From RBG-13-68-16 sp050018455 (GTDB taxonomy: Bacteria > Acidobacteriota > Thermoanaerobaculia > Thermoanaerobaculales > Thermoanaerobaculaceae), in contig JBEKAA010000022.1 in assembly GCA_050018455.1 (NCBI GenBank), forward strand, positions 1-64,000: a stretch of 64,000 bases of DNA, given 5' to 3'. A model generated the notes under the pieces. The model did not search any database and had not been told where the DNA came from. It saw only the letters and a program-made list of their open reading frames with translations. Made by a program: the position numbers and the translations under genes. Shown here one piece after another: positions 42,227 through 50,342 of this stretch; positions within the stretch are counted from its first letter, which is position 1, and every line of letters begins with the position of its first letter.

Positions 42227-42523
42227 TCATCTCGCGGCGGGGACCGGCGGCGCGGCAGCAGCGGCCTGCCGGCGCTGCTCGATGTCCTTGAAACGCATCC
42301 CGAAGATGGCGAAGTCGGGGCAGTACAGCCCGCACAGGTCGCAGCCGGTGCAGTCCTCGGGGCGTCCCAGCACGGGGTAGTGGTACCCCTTGCGGTTGAA
42401 CTCGCGCGAGAACTCGAGGCAGTGGGCGGGGCAGAAGTCGATGCAGTAGGAGCAGCCCTTGCAGACCTCCGGCTTCACGAAGACCGTCCCCTTGCCCTTC
42501 TTGACCTGTTCGCCGTCGCCCAT
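42227..42523 (-). CDS. korD: 2-oxoacid:ferredoxin oxidoreductase, delta (ferredoxin) subunit
   Basis: A 98-aa protein with two 4Fe-4S motifs, CKGCSYCIDFCP and CTGCDLCGLYCP, which pass electrons from the catalytic subunits to external ferredoxin. A basic N-terminus and an Ala/Pro-rich tail flank them. It is the first gene of the kor operon, divergent from fumarase. GAGGGGGG lies upstream of the ATG. Confidence 0.88.
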   Translation of the reverse strand: MGDGEQVKKGKGTVFVKPEVCKGCSYCIDFCPAHCLEFSREFNRKGYHYPVLGRPEDCTGCDLCGLYCPDFAIFGMRFKDIEQRRQAAAAAPPVPAAR

Positions 42524-42602
42524 GAGCGGAGCCCCCCTCAAAACCCCGTGATCCTACGCCATGGCGGAGGGCGGTTGCAAGGCAGGCGAGGCAAAACTGA
42601 CG

Positions 42603-42614
42603 TTCTAGTTAGAA
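42603..42614. promoter_or_regulatory. Possible operator in the kor-fumarase divergent promoter region
   Basis: A perfect inverted repeat ttctagttagaa sits in the only AT-rich patch (42598-42630) of the 272-bp gap between korD and the fumarase alpha gene. Its location suits joint control of the two divergent units. No matching regulator or defined promoter can be named from sequence alone. Confidence 0.3.
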
Positions 42615-42795
42615 TTCAGTCTCAATATTTGGGAACTGGTGCGCAGGGGCCGAAGGGGGTGCGCGTCCGCTCGCCGCGCGCTACTATGCGGGAGAGCCGG
42701 GCGCCCCCGCCGGCGGCGGCGCACACCCAGATGCCGATCATGGAAGAACCGCAGCGGAGTGGTGACTTGAGAACCGTGCAAAGGAGGTCCCCCCT

Positions 42796-43680
42796 GTGTT
42801 GACGCGAGAACAGTGGACCGAGAAGTTCGTGGATGTGATCGCGCACGCCTCGTCGCAGCTGCCTCCCGACGTGCTCGAGGCGCTGAAGCGCGGGCGCGAC
42901 GCGGAGGAGCCAGGCTCGCTGGCGGCCAAGGCCCTCGACTCCATCCTCACCAACGTCGAGATGTCGAGGGGAAACTGGCAGCCGATCTGCCAGGACACCG
43001 GCACGCCGCTGGTGTGGATCCACCACCCGGTGGGGATGTCCACGCGGATGCTGACCGGCGCGTTCGAGGAGGCGGTGCGCCAGGCGACCGGCCGCCAGCT
43101 GCTGCGCCCCAACGCGGTGGACACGCTCACCGACAAGAACACCGGTCACGGCCAGGGCGCCGGCATCCCGACCGTCCACTGCGAGGAGTGGGACTCAGCC
43201 GAAGTCGAGGTGCGGGTGATCCTCAAGGGCGGCGGGTGCGAGAACTGCGGTGCGCAGTACTCCCTGCCGAACACCAAGCTGAAGGCCGACCGCGACCTCG
43301 ACGGCGTGCGCCGCTGCATCCTCGATGCGGTCACCCAGGCGCAGGGCAAGGGGTGCGCCCCCGGCATCATCGGCGCCTGCTTCGGAGGGGACCGCGGCTC
43401 CGGGTTCGTGGAGTCGAAGCGGCAGCTCTTGCGGCGTCTCGACGACCACAATCCCATTCCCGAGCTCGACACGATGGAGCAGCAACTGCTCGAGCAGGGG
43501 AACCAGCTCGGCATCGGCCCGATGGGATTCGGCGGCAAGACGACGATCCTGGGCGTCAAGATCGGGAACCTCGCCCGCCTGCCGGCCTCCTATTTCGTGA
43601 GTGTCTCCTACATGTGCTGGGCGAACCGCCGGGCGGGCGCGACGATCAGCCCCTCCGGGGAGGTCACGTGGCTCAACTGA
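42796..43680 (+). CDS. Fumarate hydratase class I, alpha subunit
   Basis: A 294-aa subunit of the two-subunit oxygen-sensitive fumarase, which interconverts fumarate and malate. Cluster cysteines lie in PICQDTGTPLVW (near 57), GCENCGAQYSLPN (near 147) and CAPGIIGACFGGD (near 190). The GTG start has AAGGAGG 8 nt upstream. The beta subunit is the next gene, but 157 bp of hairpin repeat separates them. L(+)-tartrate dehydratase has the same fold and remains an alternative; the adjacent 2-oxoacid oxidoreductase favours fumarase. Confidence 0.87.
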   Translation: MLTREQWTEKFVDVIAHASSQLPPDVLEALKRGRDAEEPGSLAAKALDSILTNVEMSRGNWQPICQDTGTPLVWIHHPVGMSTRMLTGAFEEAVRQATGRQLLRPNAVDTLTDKNTGHGQGAGIPTVHCEEWDSAEVEVRVILKGGGCENCGAQYSLPNTKLKADRDLDGVRRCILDAVTQAQGKGCAPGIIGACFGGDRGSGFVESKRQLLRRLDDHNPIPELDTMEQQLLEQGNQLGIGPMGFGGKTTILGVKIGNLARLPASYFVSVSYMCWANRRAGATISPSGEVTWLN

Positions 43681-43822
43681 GAGCCGACAGCTCACAGCCG
43701 ACAGCCAACTGCAAGGCTCCGGAGTCGCATCGACGATCATCGACCGAACCTCAGCTCCCCCAGGTGTCTTGGGGTGGGTGGGGGAGCTGTCAGCTGTGAG
43801 CTGTCGGCTGTCGGCCCGGTCT
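43681..43822. repeat. Composite hairpin of gccgacagctcac type
   Basis: Left arm gagccgacagctcacagccg, loop with gtgtcttggggtgggtgggg, right arm agctgtcagctgtgagctgt and cggctgtcgg. The stem can form over at least 25 bp. It separates the two fumarase subunit genes, which must be expressed in balance. Confidence 0.85.
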
Positions 43823-43837
43823 CTCGGGAGGTGAAGA

Positions 43838-44425
43838 ATGGCGAAACTACAGCTTCCGTGTGAAGAAGCAGCTATCCGGGCCCTCAAGGTGGGGGACTTC
43901 CTGGAGCTTTCGGGACGCATGATCACCGGACGCGACGCCGCCCACCACTGGCTGCTGCACGGCTTCCGCGAGGAGGTGGCGCCGTTCCTGAAGGACTCGG
44001 TGATCTACCACGTGGGGCCGGTCGTCAAGAAGCACGAGGACGGGCACTATACGTTCGTGGCGGCCGGGCCGACCACGAGCGCTCGCGAGGAGCCTTTCCA
44101 GGCCGACGTGATCGGCAAGTACGGCCTGCGGGGGGTGATCGGCAAGGGCGGCATGGGGCCGAAGACGCTCAAGGGGCTGCAGGAGCACGGCGCCGTCTAC
44201 CTGCACGCCGTCGGCGGCACCGCGCAGGTGCTGGCGCAGGCGGTGGTCAAGGTGGAGCAGGTTTTTCAGCTCAAGGAGTTCGGCGTGCCCGAGGCGCTCT
44301 GGGTGATCCAGGTGAAGGACTTCCCCGTGGTGGTCACGATGGACTCCCACGGCGGCTCGCTGCACGCCGAGGTCGAGAAGGCCTCCAAGGCGAAGCTCGA
44401 GCAGTTGCTCGGACTCTCGGCATAG
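43838..44425 (+). CDS. Fumarate hydratase class I, beta subunit
   Basis: A 195-aa C-terminal-domain subunit. LKVGDFLELSGRMITGRDAA and GPTTSAREEPFQADVIGKYG are conserved in the swivelling domain that completes the fumarase active site; GKGGMGPKTL follows. GGGAGGTG lies 5 nt before the ATG. With the alpha gene it forms a heteromeric enzyme. Confidence 0.87.
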   Translation: MAKLQLPCEEAAIRALKVGDFLELSGRMITGRDAAHHWLLHGFREEVAPFLKDSVIYHVGPVVKKHEDGHYTFVAAGPTTSAREEPFQADVIGKYGLRGVIGKGGMGPKTLKGLQEHGAVYLHAVGGTAQVLAQAVVKVEQVFQLKEFGVPEALWVIQVKDFPVVVTMDSHGGSLHAEVEKASKAKLEQLLGLSA

Positions 44426-44449
44426 GCGGTATCTCAAATCGGACTGAAC

Positions 44450-44476
44450 GTAAGGGGCGGCTCCGGCCGCCCTTCG
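44450..44476. terminator. GC-rich hairpin between convergent genes
   Basis: aaggggcggctccggccgcc followed by ctt can form a short stem of about 8 bp with one bulge. It lies 25 bp after the fumarase beta stop and 39 bp before the stop of the leftward MFS gene. No clear T-run follows, and a similar gtaggggcggcccttgcggc element occurs elsewhere as a dispersed repeat, so terminator function is only possible. Confidence 0.35.
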
Positions 44477-44514
44477 CGTGCGCAGAGCGTGGGCACGAGC
44501 CGACCCGGCCCGGG

Positions 44515-45837
44515 CTATACGATTGCCCCGTCTTCTCGCGGGCGGGGCTCCAGCTCGTGCTCGACGCCGATCGTGGTGCCGCGCGTCTCCGGCAGCGTCC
44601 ACACCCACAGGCCGGTGATGAGCGCGAAGAAGCCGGCCAGCGAGATTCCGCCGCCGAGGCCGTACCGGGCCGCGACCGTCGTGATCACGAGGGGAGTGAA
44701 GAACTGCACGCCGCGGGCGAGGTTGAACGCGGCGCCCATCGCAGTGTTGCGGACCCTGGTCGGGAAGATCTCCGAGAAGATCGGGCCGTACCCCGAGTAG
44801 TTGCCCGTTCCCAGGCCGACCAGGAACATGAACAGGATTGTCATTGCCGGGTACACCGCGAGGGCGCCCCAGAACCAGGTGACCGCGAACAACCCGATCG
44901 CCCAGACGAGCGAGTAGATCGTGTACGCGACCCGGCGCCCCTTCCAGTCCGCCACGACCCCGAACGAGAGGTAGCCGAGGGTGCCGCCGGTCTGGGTCAC
45001 GAGCATCCAGATCCCGGCCTTTCCGAGCGACGACCCGAGGTGCTCGTACAGGTACCTCGGCATCCAGGAGTACGTGAACCAGTAGGCCGACATGTCGGTG
45101 GTCGCGAGGACGAGACCCAGGAGGAATAGCCGCCGCAGATCCGGCGTGGCCAGCAGGAACCGGAGCTGGCTGGTCTCCTTCGGGGCGGCCACGCGCTTGC
45201 GCTCGAGCCACACGTCCGACTCGGGCATGTGCCGCCGGATGAGCACCACCAGCAGGGCAGGGACGACGGAGATGAAAAAGCAGCCGCGCCATCCCCAGTC
45301 GGGTCCGAAGGCGTTCGCCAGGGCCGGCTGGACGAACCCTCCGATGATCGAAGCGATCGCAATTCCCAGCGGCGCACCCGTCTGCATCACCGCCGCGAAC
45401 CGGCCGCGCATCCGGGCCGGGAAGGTCTCGCCCACGAGGGTCTGCCCGGTGGCCCACTCGCCCCCGACGCCGAGGCCGGTGATGACGCGGCAGACCGCGA
45501 GCCACGCGGCGCCCTGCGCGAACCCGCACAGGAACGCACCGAGCGAGTACACCAGGATGGTCCAGGAAAGGACGGTCTTCCTCCCGAACCTGTCCGCGAG
45601 CCACCCGAACACGATGCCGCCCAGCGCGGTCGCGGCGAGGGTCGTGCCGACGAGGAGCGAGAGCGACGAGTCGGAGAGGGCGAGCGATTTCTTGATCGGG
45701 ATGAGCAGGAACGAGAACAGCATCAGGTCGTAGAAGTCGAAGAGCCACCCCGCCCACGACATCGCGAGGATCAGGAAGTGTTTCCCGGTGGGCCTGTCGT
45801 ACTGGTTGAGGAGACGGGTGGCGGGTTCCTGCTCCAT
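44515..45837 (-). CDS. MFS transporter, carboxylate/aromatic acid type
   Basis: A 440-aa major facilitator with 12 predicted helices. The loop 2-3 motif GWLADRFGRKTV (near 80) and GLGVGGEWATGQTLVGETFP (near 127) match the metabolite:H+ symporter and sialate/lactate groups. DWKGRRV is the second-half counterpart. Its position beside fumarase hints at a dicarboxylate or other organic acid, but the substrate cannot be read from sequence. It stands alone, convergent with fumarase. Confidence 0.83.
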   Translation of the reverse strand: MEQEPATRLLNQYDRPTGKHFLILAMSWAGWLFDFYDLMLFSFLLIPIKKSLALSDSSLSLLVGTTLAATALGGIVFGWLADRFGRKTVLSWTILVYSLGAFLCGFAQGAAWLAVCRVITGLGVGGEWATGQTLVGETFPARMRGRFAAVMQTGAPLGIAIASIIGGFVQPALANAFGPDWGWRGCFFISVVPALLVVLIRRHMPESDVWLERKRVAAPKETSQLRFLLATPDLRRLFLLGLVLATTDMSAYWFTYSWMPRYLYEHLGSSLGKAGIWMLVTQTGGTLGYLSFGVVADWKGRRVAYTIYSLVWAIGLFAVTWFWGALAVYPAMTILFMFLVGLGTGNYSGYGPIFSEIFPTRVRNTAMGAAFNLARGVQFFTPLVITTVAARYGLGGGISLAGFFALITGLWVWTLPETRGTTIGVEHELEPRPREDGAIV

Positions 45838-45926
45838 AGGCCCTCCGGAGATCCTGCCGGTACCGTAACCCCTGCGCAGGCGCCGCGCAATAGCGGCGGC
45901 GTCGTCTCAAGAGGATGATCGGGCCG

Positions 45927-46448
45927 TCACGATGCCGGGGCGACGAAGGGGTCCTCGGCCCATGCGCCGAGGATCTCGCCGATGAAGACGCGGTGGTAGT
46001 CCCTGCGCGGGTAGAGATCGCCGATGGCGGGGTCGAGGAACCGCGCGGGATCGAGGTCAACGGTGGCGAGCGTCCGGCACTCGAGGGCCAGCTCCGCCTC
46101 GGCGACGCGCGGCGTTCTCACGGCCTCGCCCGTCACGGGGTGCAGACCGGTTGCCGCCCACTTGTCGGTGTCCCGCCCCGAGACGGCGCCGCAGAGATCC
46201 AGGGCTGCACGGTGCGCCTCGGGGAGGAAGTTCACGGTGAACGCCGGTTCCTCTCCGAGCAGGGAGAACGTGAATCGCGTCGGGCGCACGTAGACCGTCG
46301 CGACGGGGCGGTTCCACAACGTTCCGAGTCCTCCCCACGAGACGGTCATCGGGTTGGGACGGTCGCTGCCGGCGACGAGGAGCGCCCACTGCCGATCGAA
46401 GATGGAGAAGGGCGTGACGATCAGTTCCTGGGGGGAGATCCGACGCAT
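45927..46448 (-). CDS. Flavin reductase-like domain protein
   Basis: A 173-aa FMN-binding split-barrel protein. FDRQWALLVAGSDRPNPMTV and GTLWNRPVATVYVRPTRFTF fit the flavin reductase-like family with bound FMN. The ATG has GGAGG 7 nt upstream. Such stand-alone proteins can be NAD(P)H:flavin reductases or have unknown redox roles. Single gene. Confidence 0.82.
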   Translation of the reverse strand: MRRISPQELIVTPFSIFDRQWALLVAGSDRPNPMTVSWGGLGTLWNRPVATVYVRPTRFTFSLLGEEPAFTVNFLPEAHRAALDLCGAVSGRDTDKWAATGLHPVTGEAVRTPRVAEAELALECRTLATVDLDPARFLDPAIGDLYPRRDYHRVFIGEILGAWAEDPFVAPAS

Positions 46449-46619
46449 CGAGACACCTCCGGGCACCCGAGCCCTCACGGTACCACGCCACCCTGCTCGA
46501 CCTCGAACCCTGCCGACACCCACGCGTCGAACCCGCCGGACAGCGTGAATCATCCACGTGCCTCCCGATGATGCAAGATCCCGCTTGGGTCGCCGGGCTC
46601 GCTTTGGTATTGTCGCGCC

Positions 46620-47231
46620 ATGGAAAGACGTTGCTGGCTCGGGAAGCCGGATCCGCTCATGGAGGCCTACCACGACACCGAGTGGGGCGTACCGATGCAC
46701 GACGACCGGAGGCATTTCGAGTTCCTGGTCCTGGAGGGCGCGCAGGCCGGGTTGTCGTGGCGGACCGTTCTGCAGCGGCGGGAGGGGTACCGGCGCGCGT
46801 TCGCCGGCTTCGACCCGGAGAAAGTTGCTCGCTTCACCCCGGCCAGGGTCGAGAAACTTCTGGCGGACCCCGGCATCATCCGGAACCGCCAGAAGGTCAA
46901 CTCGGCCGTCGGAAATGCCCGTGCCCTGTTGAAGGTGCAGGACGAGCTCGGATCGTTCGACGCGCTGATCTGGCGTTTCGTGGGCGGCTCGCCGATCATC
47001 AACGCCAGGAAGACGCTCACGGACATCCCGGCGCTGACCCCCGAGTCGGAGGCTCTGTCCAGGGAACTCGCCAGGCGCGGCTTCACCTTCGTTGGGCCGA
47101 CGATCGTCTACGCGCACATGCAGGCGTGCGGCCTCGTGAACGACCACCTCGTGGACTGCTACCGCCACGCCGAGCTCGGCGGCCGGCCGCGCGCAAGCGC
47201 GAGGCGGGCTCCGGCCGGGGGGAAGACGTGA
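46620..47231 (+). CDS. tag: DNA-3-methyladenine glycosylase I
   Basis: A 203-aa Tag homologue, which removes 3-methyladenine from DNA. It has RRCWLGKPDPLMEAYHDTEW at the N-terminus (a zinc Cys and the His), GLSWRTVLQRREGYRRAFAG, and the C-terminal zinc region VNDHLVDCYRH. Length is close to the 187 aa of the E. coli enzyme. Its TGA overlaps the GTG of the next gene, indicating coupled translation. Confidence 0.9.
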   Translation: MERRCWLGKPDPLMEAYHDTEWGVPMHDDRRHFEFLVLEGAQAGLSWRTVLQRREGYRRAFAGFDPEKVARFTPARVEKLLADPGIIRNRQKVNSAVGNARALLKVQDELGSFDALIWRFVGGSPIINARKTLTDIPALTPESEALSRELARRGFTFVGPTIVYAHMQACGLVNDHLVDCYRHAELGGRPRASARRAPAGGKT

Positions 47232-47797
47232 TCGGCGCCACCGAGATCAAGCGGGGCGACATCCTGGACATCGACGGCGCGCCGTGGCAGGTCAGCGACG
47301 TCGCGGTGCAGACGCCGAGCGCCCGGGGCGCGAGCCTGCTCGTGAAGGTCAAGACCCGCAGCCTTCGGACCGGGCAGTCGCTTGCCCGCACGTATCGGGG
47401 GAACGAGACAGTGGACGTCGCCGACTGCGAGAAGCGGCCCGTGCAGTTCCTCTACCGCCAGGATGACGAGTTCGTGTTCATGGACCAGGGCAGCTACGAG
47501 CAGTTCACCTTCCTCGCCGAGACGCTGGGCGACAACGTCGGGTACCTCACGGACGGGCTGGAGTTGCGCTCGCTGCTTTACAACGGCGAGGTGCTGACCG
47601 TGGAGCTGCCGATGACGGTGGAATTGCTGGTGGTCGACACGGCGCCGGCGATCAAGGGCGCCACCGCCCAGGCGCAGCTGAAACCAGCCACGCTCGAGAC
47701 CGGGATCGAGGTGCTGGTGCCGCCGTATCTCACGTCCGGCGAGAGGATCAAGGTCGACACCCGCGACGGGCGCTTCGTCGAGCGCGTCAAGCAGTAA
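47228..47797 (+). CDS. efpL: Elongation factor P-like protein EfpL (YeiP type)
   Basis: A 189-aa three-domain EF-P relative. The loop that in EF-P carries the modified Lys reads VQTPSARGASLLVK here, closely matching the SPTARGAAT loop of E. coli YeiP/EfpL, which works unmodified through Arg. ETAPGIKGA-like VDTAPAIKGATAQAQLKPAT and GIEVLVPPYL complete the match. EfpL relieves ribosome stalling at certain proline-containing motifs. It starts with a GTG overlapping the tag stop. The regular EF-P is not in the window. Confidence 0.85.
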   Translation: MIGATEIKRGDILDIDGAPWQVSDVAVQTPSARGASLLVKVKTRSLRTGQSLARTYRGNETVDVADCEKRPVQFLYRQDDEFVFMDQGSYEQFTFLAETLGDNVGYLTDGLELRSLLYNGEVLTVELPMTVELLVVDTAPAIKGATAQAQLKPATLETGIEVLVPPYLTSGERIKVDTRDGRFVERVKQ

Positions 47798-47925
47798 CAG
47801 GGAAGACGGGAAACGTAAAAGGTCAAAGGGAAGACGCGGGACGGCAAACCAATGGCGGTTGCACGGTCTCGTTGTTCGTTTGACCTTTCCCTTTTCACGT
47901 TTTCCAAGGAACCTTCGAACGGGGC
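47798..47925. repeat. Composite intergenic hairpin
   Basis: Purine arm gacgggaaacgtaaaaggtc (47805), loop with gcaaaccaatggcggttgca, pyrimidine arm cgtttgacctttcccttttc (47877) and a trailing accttcgaac. No gene is present. Confidence 0.8.
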
Positions 47926-47928
47926 TGT

Positions 47929-48126
47929 CTAGCCGCGCTCGACCTTCCGGCGGAGGGCGGGCCAGGTGGTGATCGCGCCCGCCAGCGCTGAGGCCGCCAC
48001 CGTGGCGGGCGAGGCGCGGTAGACCTGTCCGGGCCCCGAGCGGCCGGGGAAGTTGCGGTTGATCGAGGCGATCGTGACCTCGTCGGCGCAACGCCGGACG
48101 GTACGGTTCTGCCACCAGCTCCCCAC
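47929..48126 (-). pseudogene. C-terminal remnant of an aconitase/LeuC-type large subunit
   Basis: About 65 codons retain ASINRNFPGRSGPGQVYRAS followed by PATVAASALAGAITT, a hallmark of the end of aconitase and 3-isopropylmalate dehydratase large subunits. Normal proteins are over 400 aa. The upstream DNA (to 48166) keeps a shifted, partly related frame and then runs into the start region of the next gene, so most of the gene is missing. Assigned as a decayed fragment. Confidence 0.72.
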
Positions 48127-48191
48127 GGGCAGGATCGAGTGTAGCCATGCAGGGCGGCGCGTACAATAGTGCAGGTTAGGAGCGGAGCGCC

Positions 48192-48755
48192 TTGGACTTC
48201 CTCACCACCTTGCGCGACGTCGGGGCGTGTTTCGACGCCCTCGGGTGCCGGTGGGCCGTGATCGGAGCGCTCGCGGCCGGGATCCACGGCGTCCCCCGCA
48301 CGACCGTGGACATCGATGCCCTGATCGACGGAGCGATCGCCTCGCGGCTGGACCTGCTGCTGGCCGACCTCGGCTATACCGTCACCTTCCGGTGGGAGGA
48401 GAGCTCTCATTTCTCGTCGCCGCGCCCGGACCGCTGCCCCCTGGACTTCCTCCACGCCCGGCGCCCCCACACGCTGGCGATGTTGGACCGCGCAAAGCGG
48501 GTGGAGTTGGGGGGAACGGGTCTCCTGACCCCGGTCGTTGAGGTCGAGGACCTCATTGGCCTCAAAGTGCAGGCGCTGGTGAACGACCCGGACCGCCGTC
48601 GCGGCGAGTTGGTGGACATCCGCGCGCTGTTCGAGGCGGCGGCCGCGCGGGGCGTGCGGCTCGACTGCAAGCGGGTCTGGGAGTACTTCGCTCTTTTCGG
48701 GGAGGAACGCGAGTACGATGAGCTTCTGAAGGGGCTCAAGGATGCTGTCTCCTGA
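48192..48755 (+). CDS. Nucleotidyltransferase-fold protein (DUF6036/AbiEii-like)
   Basis: A 187-aa protein. WAVIGALAAGIHGVPRTTVD then IDALID shows the GG/GA-(x)-DxD pattern of minimal nucleotidyltransferases, and PLDFLHA supplies a later Asp. The start is a TTG, with AGGAG 11 nt upstream. Related proteins act as toxins or uncharacterised transferases. A 69-aa gene overlaps its end by 14 bp and may be a partner. Confidence 0.72.
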   Translation: MDFLTTLRDVGACFDALGCRWAVIGALAAGIHGVPRTTVDIDALIDGAIASRLDLLLADLGYTVTFRWEESSHFSSPRPDRCPLDFLHARRPHTLAMLDRAKRVELGGTGLLTPVVEVEDLIGLKVQALVNDPDRRRGELVDIRALFEAAAARGVRLDCKRVWEYFALFGEEREYDELLKGLKDAVS

Positions 48756-48951
48756 AGAGCGCGATGGGATGCTGGCCGAGGCCGCCGACCTCCGGCGATG
48801 CGAGGTGCTGCGCGCGGCCCGCAGTTCGGCGCGGGGGGTTGTGAGCCCGAAGTCGTTGCTGTCGTTTCTCACCAAGGCGGCCTCCCTGCTGGGCCCGCTG
48901 GCTTCCCGCCCGCGCCCGCGACGCGGCATCGGGAAACGCTACCTCCTCTGA
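48742..48951 (+). CDS. Small protein overlapping the nucleotidyltransferase gene
   Basis: A 69-aa basic protein, MLSPEERDGMLAEAADLRRC then a Ser/Leu-rich and Arg-rich tail. I recognise no family. Its ATG lies inside the end of the upstream gene, which suggests translational coupling, and the start resembles short DNA- or protein-binding partners. It could also be a chance frame. Confidence 0.45.
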   Translation: MLSPEERDGMLAEAADLRRCEVLRAARSSARGVVSPKSLLSFLTKAASLLGPLASRPRPRRGIGKRYLL

Positions 48952-48959
48952 CAGGCGGC

Positions 48960-49150
48960 ATACTGGCGAAGGACAAGAGGTCAAGTGTAAAGCGGCAAAG
49001 GGCAAACGTACGACAGGATACGCAGGGTAACGCACCGGCGAGGGTTGGCCTGGAGAGTTGTTCTTGGTCTTTCCTTTGACCTTTCACGTTTGCCCCTTTA
49101 CCTCTCCCTGTTGAACCTTCGAACCTTCGAACTTCTGAACATGTAGCATT
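48960..49150. repeat. Composite intergenic hairpin
   Basis: Purine arm acaagaggtcaagtgtaaag (48972), loop with gttggcctggagagttgttc, pyrimidine arm tttcctttgacctttcacgt (49070) and a closing ccttcgaaccttcgaacttc. Confidence 0.78.
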
Positions 49151-49155
49151 TCCCT

Positions 49156-50181
49156 GTGCGGACGTTGGATTTCGACTACCGTCTCCCCGACGAGCTGATC
49201 GCGCAGGCGGCGCGGCCGCGGGGGACGTCGCGCCTGCTGGTGCTGCGGCGCGACTCGGGCGGCGTTTCGGTCGACCGCGTTTCTTCGCTCCCGGCGTTGC
49301 TCGCTCCCGGCGATCTGCTCCTGCTCAACGACGTCAAGGTGATTCCGGCCCGCATCCGGGCCCGAAGGCCGGGAGGGGGTGACGCCGAGTTGCTGCTGGT
49401 CCGCCCGCTCGGGGGCGCCGACTGGGAAGTGATGGCCCGGCCGGCCAAGCGTCTGCGCGTTGGCGTCACGCTGGCGCTCGTGACGGGCGCGGCAATCCCG
49501 CGCGAGCGCCTGGGCGAAGGCACGTGGCGGGTGGAGTTCGTCCCGGGGCTCGACGGTGCAGCTCTCACCGCGGTCGGCGAGGTTCCGCTGCCGCCGTACA
49601 TCCGGCGCCCCGAAGGTCCTTCCGAGGCGGACCGCGAGCGCTATCAGACGGTATATGCGACGACGGGGCGCGCGGTCGCGGCACCCACCGCCGGCCTGCA
49701 CTTCACGCCCGAGCTCCTGGAGGCGGTCGGCGACCGCGGCGTGGAGGTCGCGCGTCTGACGCTCCACGTCGGTCCGGGCACGTTCAAGCCCGTGCAGGCC
49801 GAGGACCCGGCCGAGCACCGGCTCGATCCCGAAGACTACGAGGTTTCCGAGACCTCGGCGCGTGCACTCAACCGCGCGCTAGCGGCGGGACGGCGGATCG
49901 TGTGCGTCGGGACGACGGCGTGCCGGGCCCTCGAACACGCGCTCGCCTCCGGCGGCGGGCGCGTGCTGCCCGGACCTGCCCGCGCCGATCTCTTCATCCG
50001 GCCTGGCCACAGGTTCCGCGGCACGGAGGCCCTGCTGACCAACTTCCACCTGCCGCGCTCCACGCTGCTGATGCTGGTTTCGGCGCTGGCCGGTCGGGAG
50101 CGCGTTCTCGCGGCATACGCAACCGCCGTGCGCGAGCACTTCGCGTTCTACTCGTTCGGGGACGCGATGTTGATTCTCTGA
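49156..50181 (+). CDS. queA: S-adenosylmethionine:tRNA ribosyltransferase-isomerase
   Basis: A 341-aa QueA, which adds the epoxycyclopentane ring to preQ1-modified tRNA. It starts FDYRLPDELIAQAARPRGTS (GTG codon) and contains PTAGLHFTPELL, HVGPGTFKPVQ and TNFHLPRSTLLMLV, all diagnostic. Length matches the family (about 350). No other queuosine gene lies nearby. Confidence 0.94.
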   Translation: MRTLDFDYRLPDELIAQAARPRGTSRLLVLRRDSGGVSVDRVSSLPALLAPGDLLLLNDVKVIPARIRARRPGGGDAELLLVRPLGGADWEVMARPAKRLRVGVTLALVTGAAIPRERLGEGTWRVEFVPGLDGAALTAVGEVPLPPYIRRPEGPSEADRERYQTVYATTGRAVAAPTAGLHFTPELLEAVGDRGVEVARLTLHVGPGTFKPVQAEDPAEHRLDPEDYEVSETSARALNRALAAGRRIVCVGTTACRALEHALASGGGRVLPGPARADLFIRPGHRFRGTEALLTNFHLPRSTLLMLVSALAGRERVLAAYATAVREHFAFYSFGDAMLIL

Positions 50182-50194
50182 CCTCGGCGTCGCC

Positions 50195-50300
50195 GCTGAG
50201 CCGGGGAAGACGGAAGACGGTAGACGGGAGAGGGAAGGCCGAGGCGCGGGCGGGCATCGCCTTCCGTCTACCCTCTGCCTTCTACCCTCTTCACTTCGGG
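50195..50300. repeat. Small composite hairpin (gaagacggtagacgg type)
   Basis: Left arm gggaagacggaagacggtag (50202), loop aggccgaggcgcgggcgggc, right arm ccttccgtctaccctctgcc and ttctaccctcttc. It is a variant of the 7-nt periodic purine hairpins. Confidence 0.75.
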
Positions 50301-50342
50301 AACCGGCTACAATTCGCGATGGTGGCGGTCCCGGAGGGCCTC

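Noticed and set aside
44450..44476. Confident rho-independent terminator
   Set aside because: No T-run follows and the sequence resembles a dispersed GC-rich repeat, so it is kept only as a low-confidence call.
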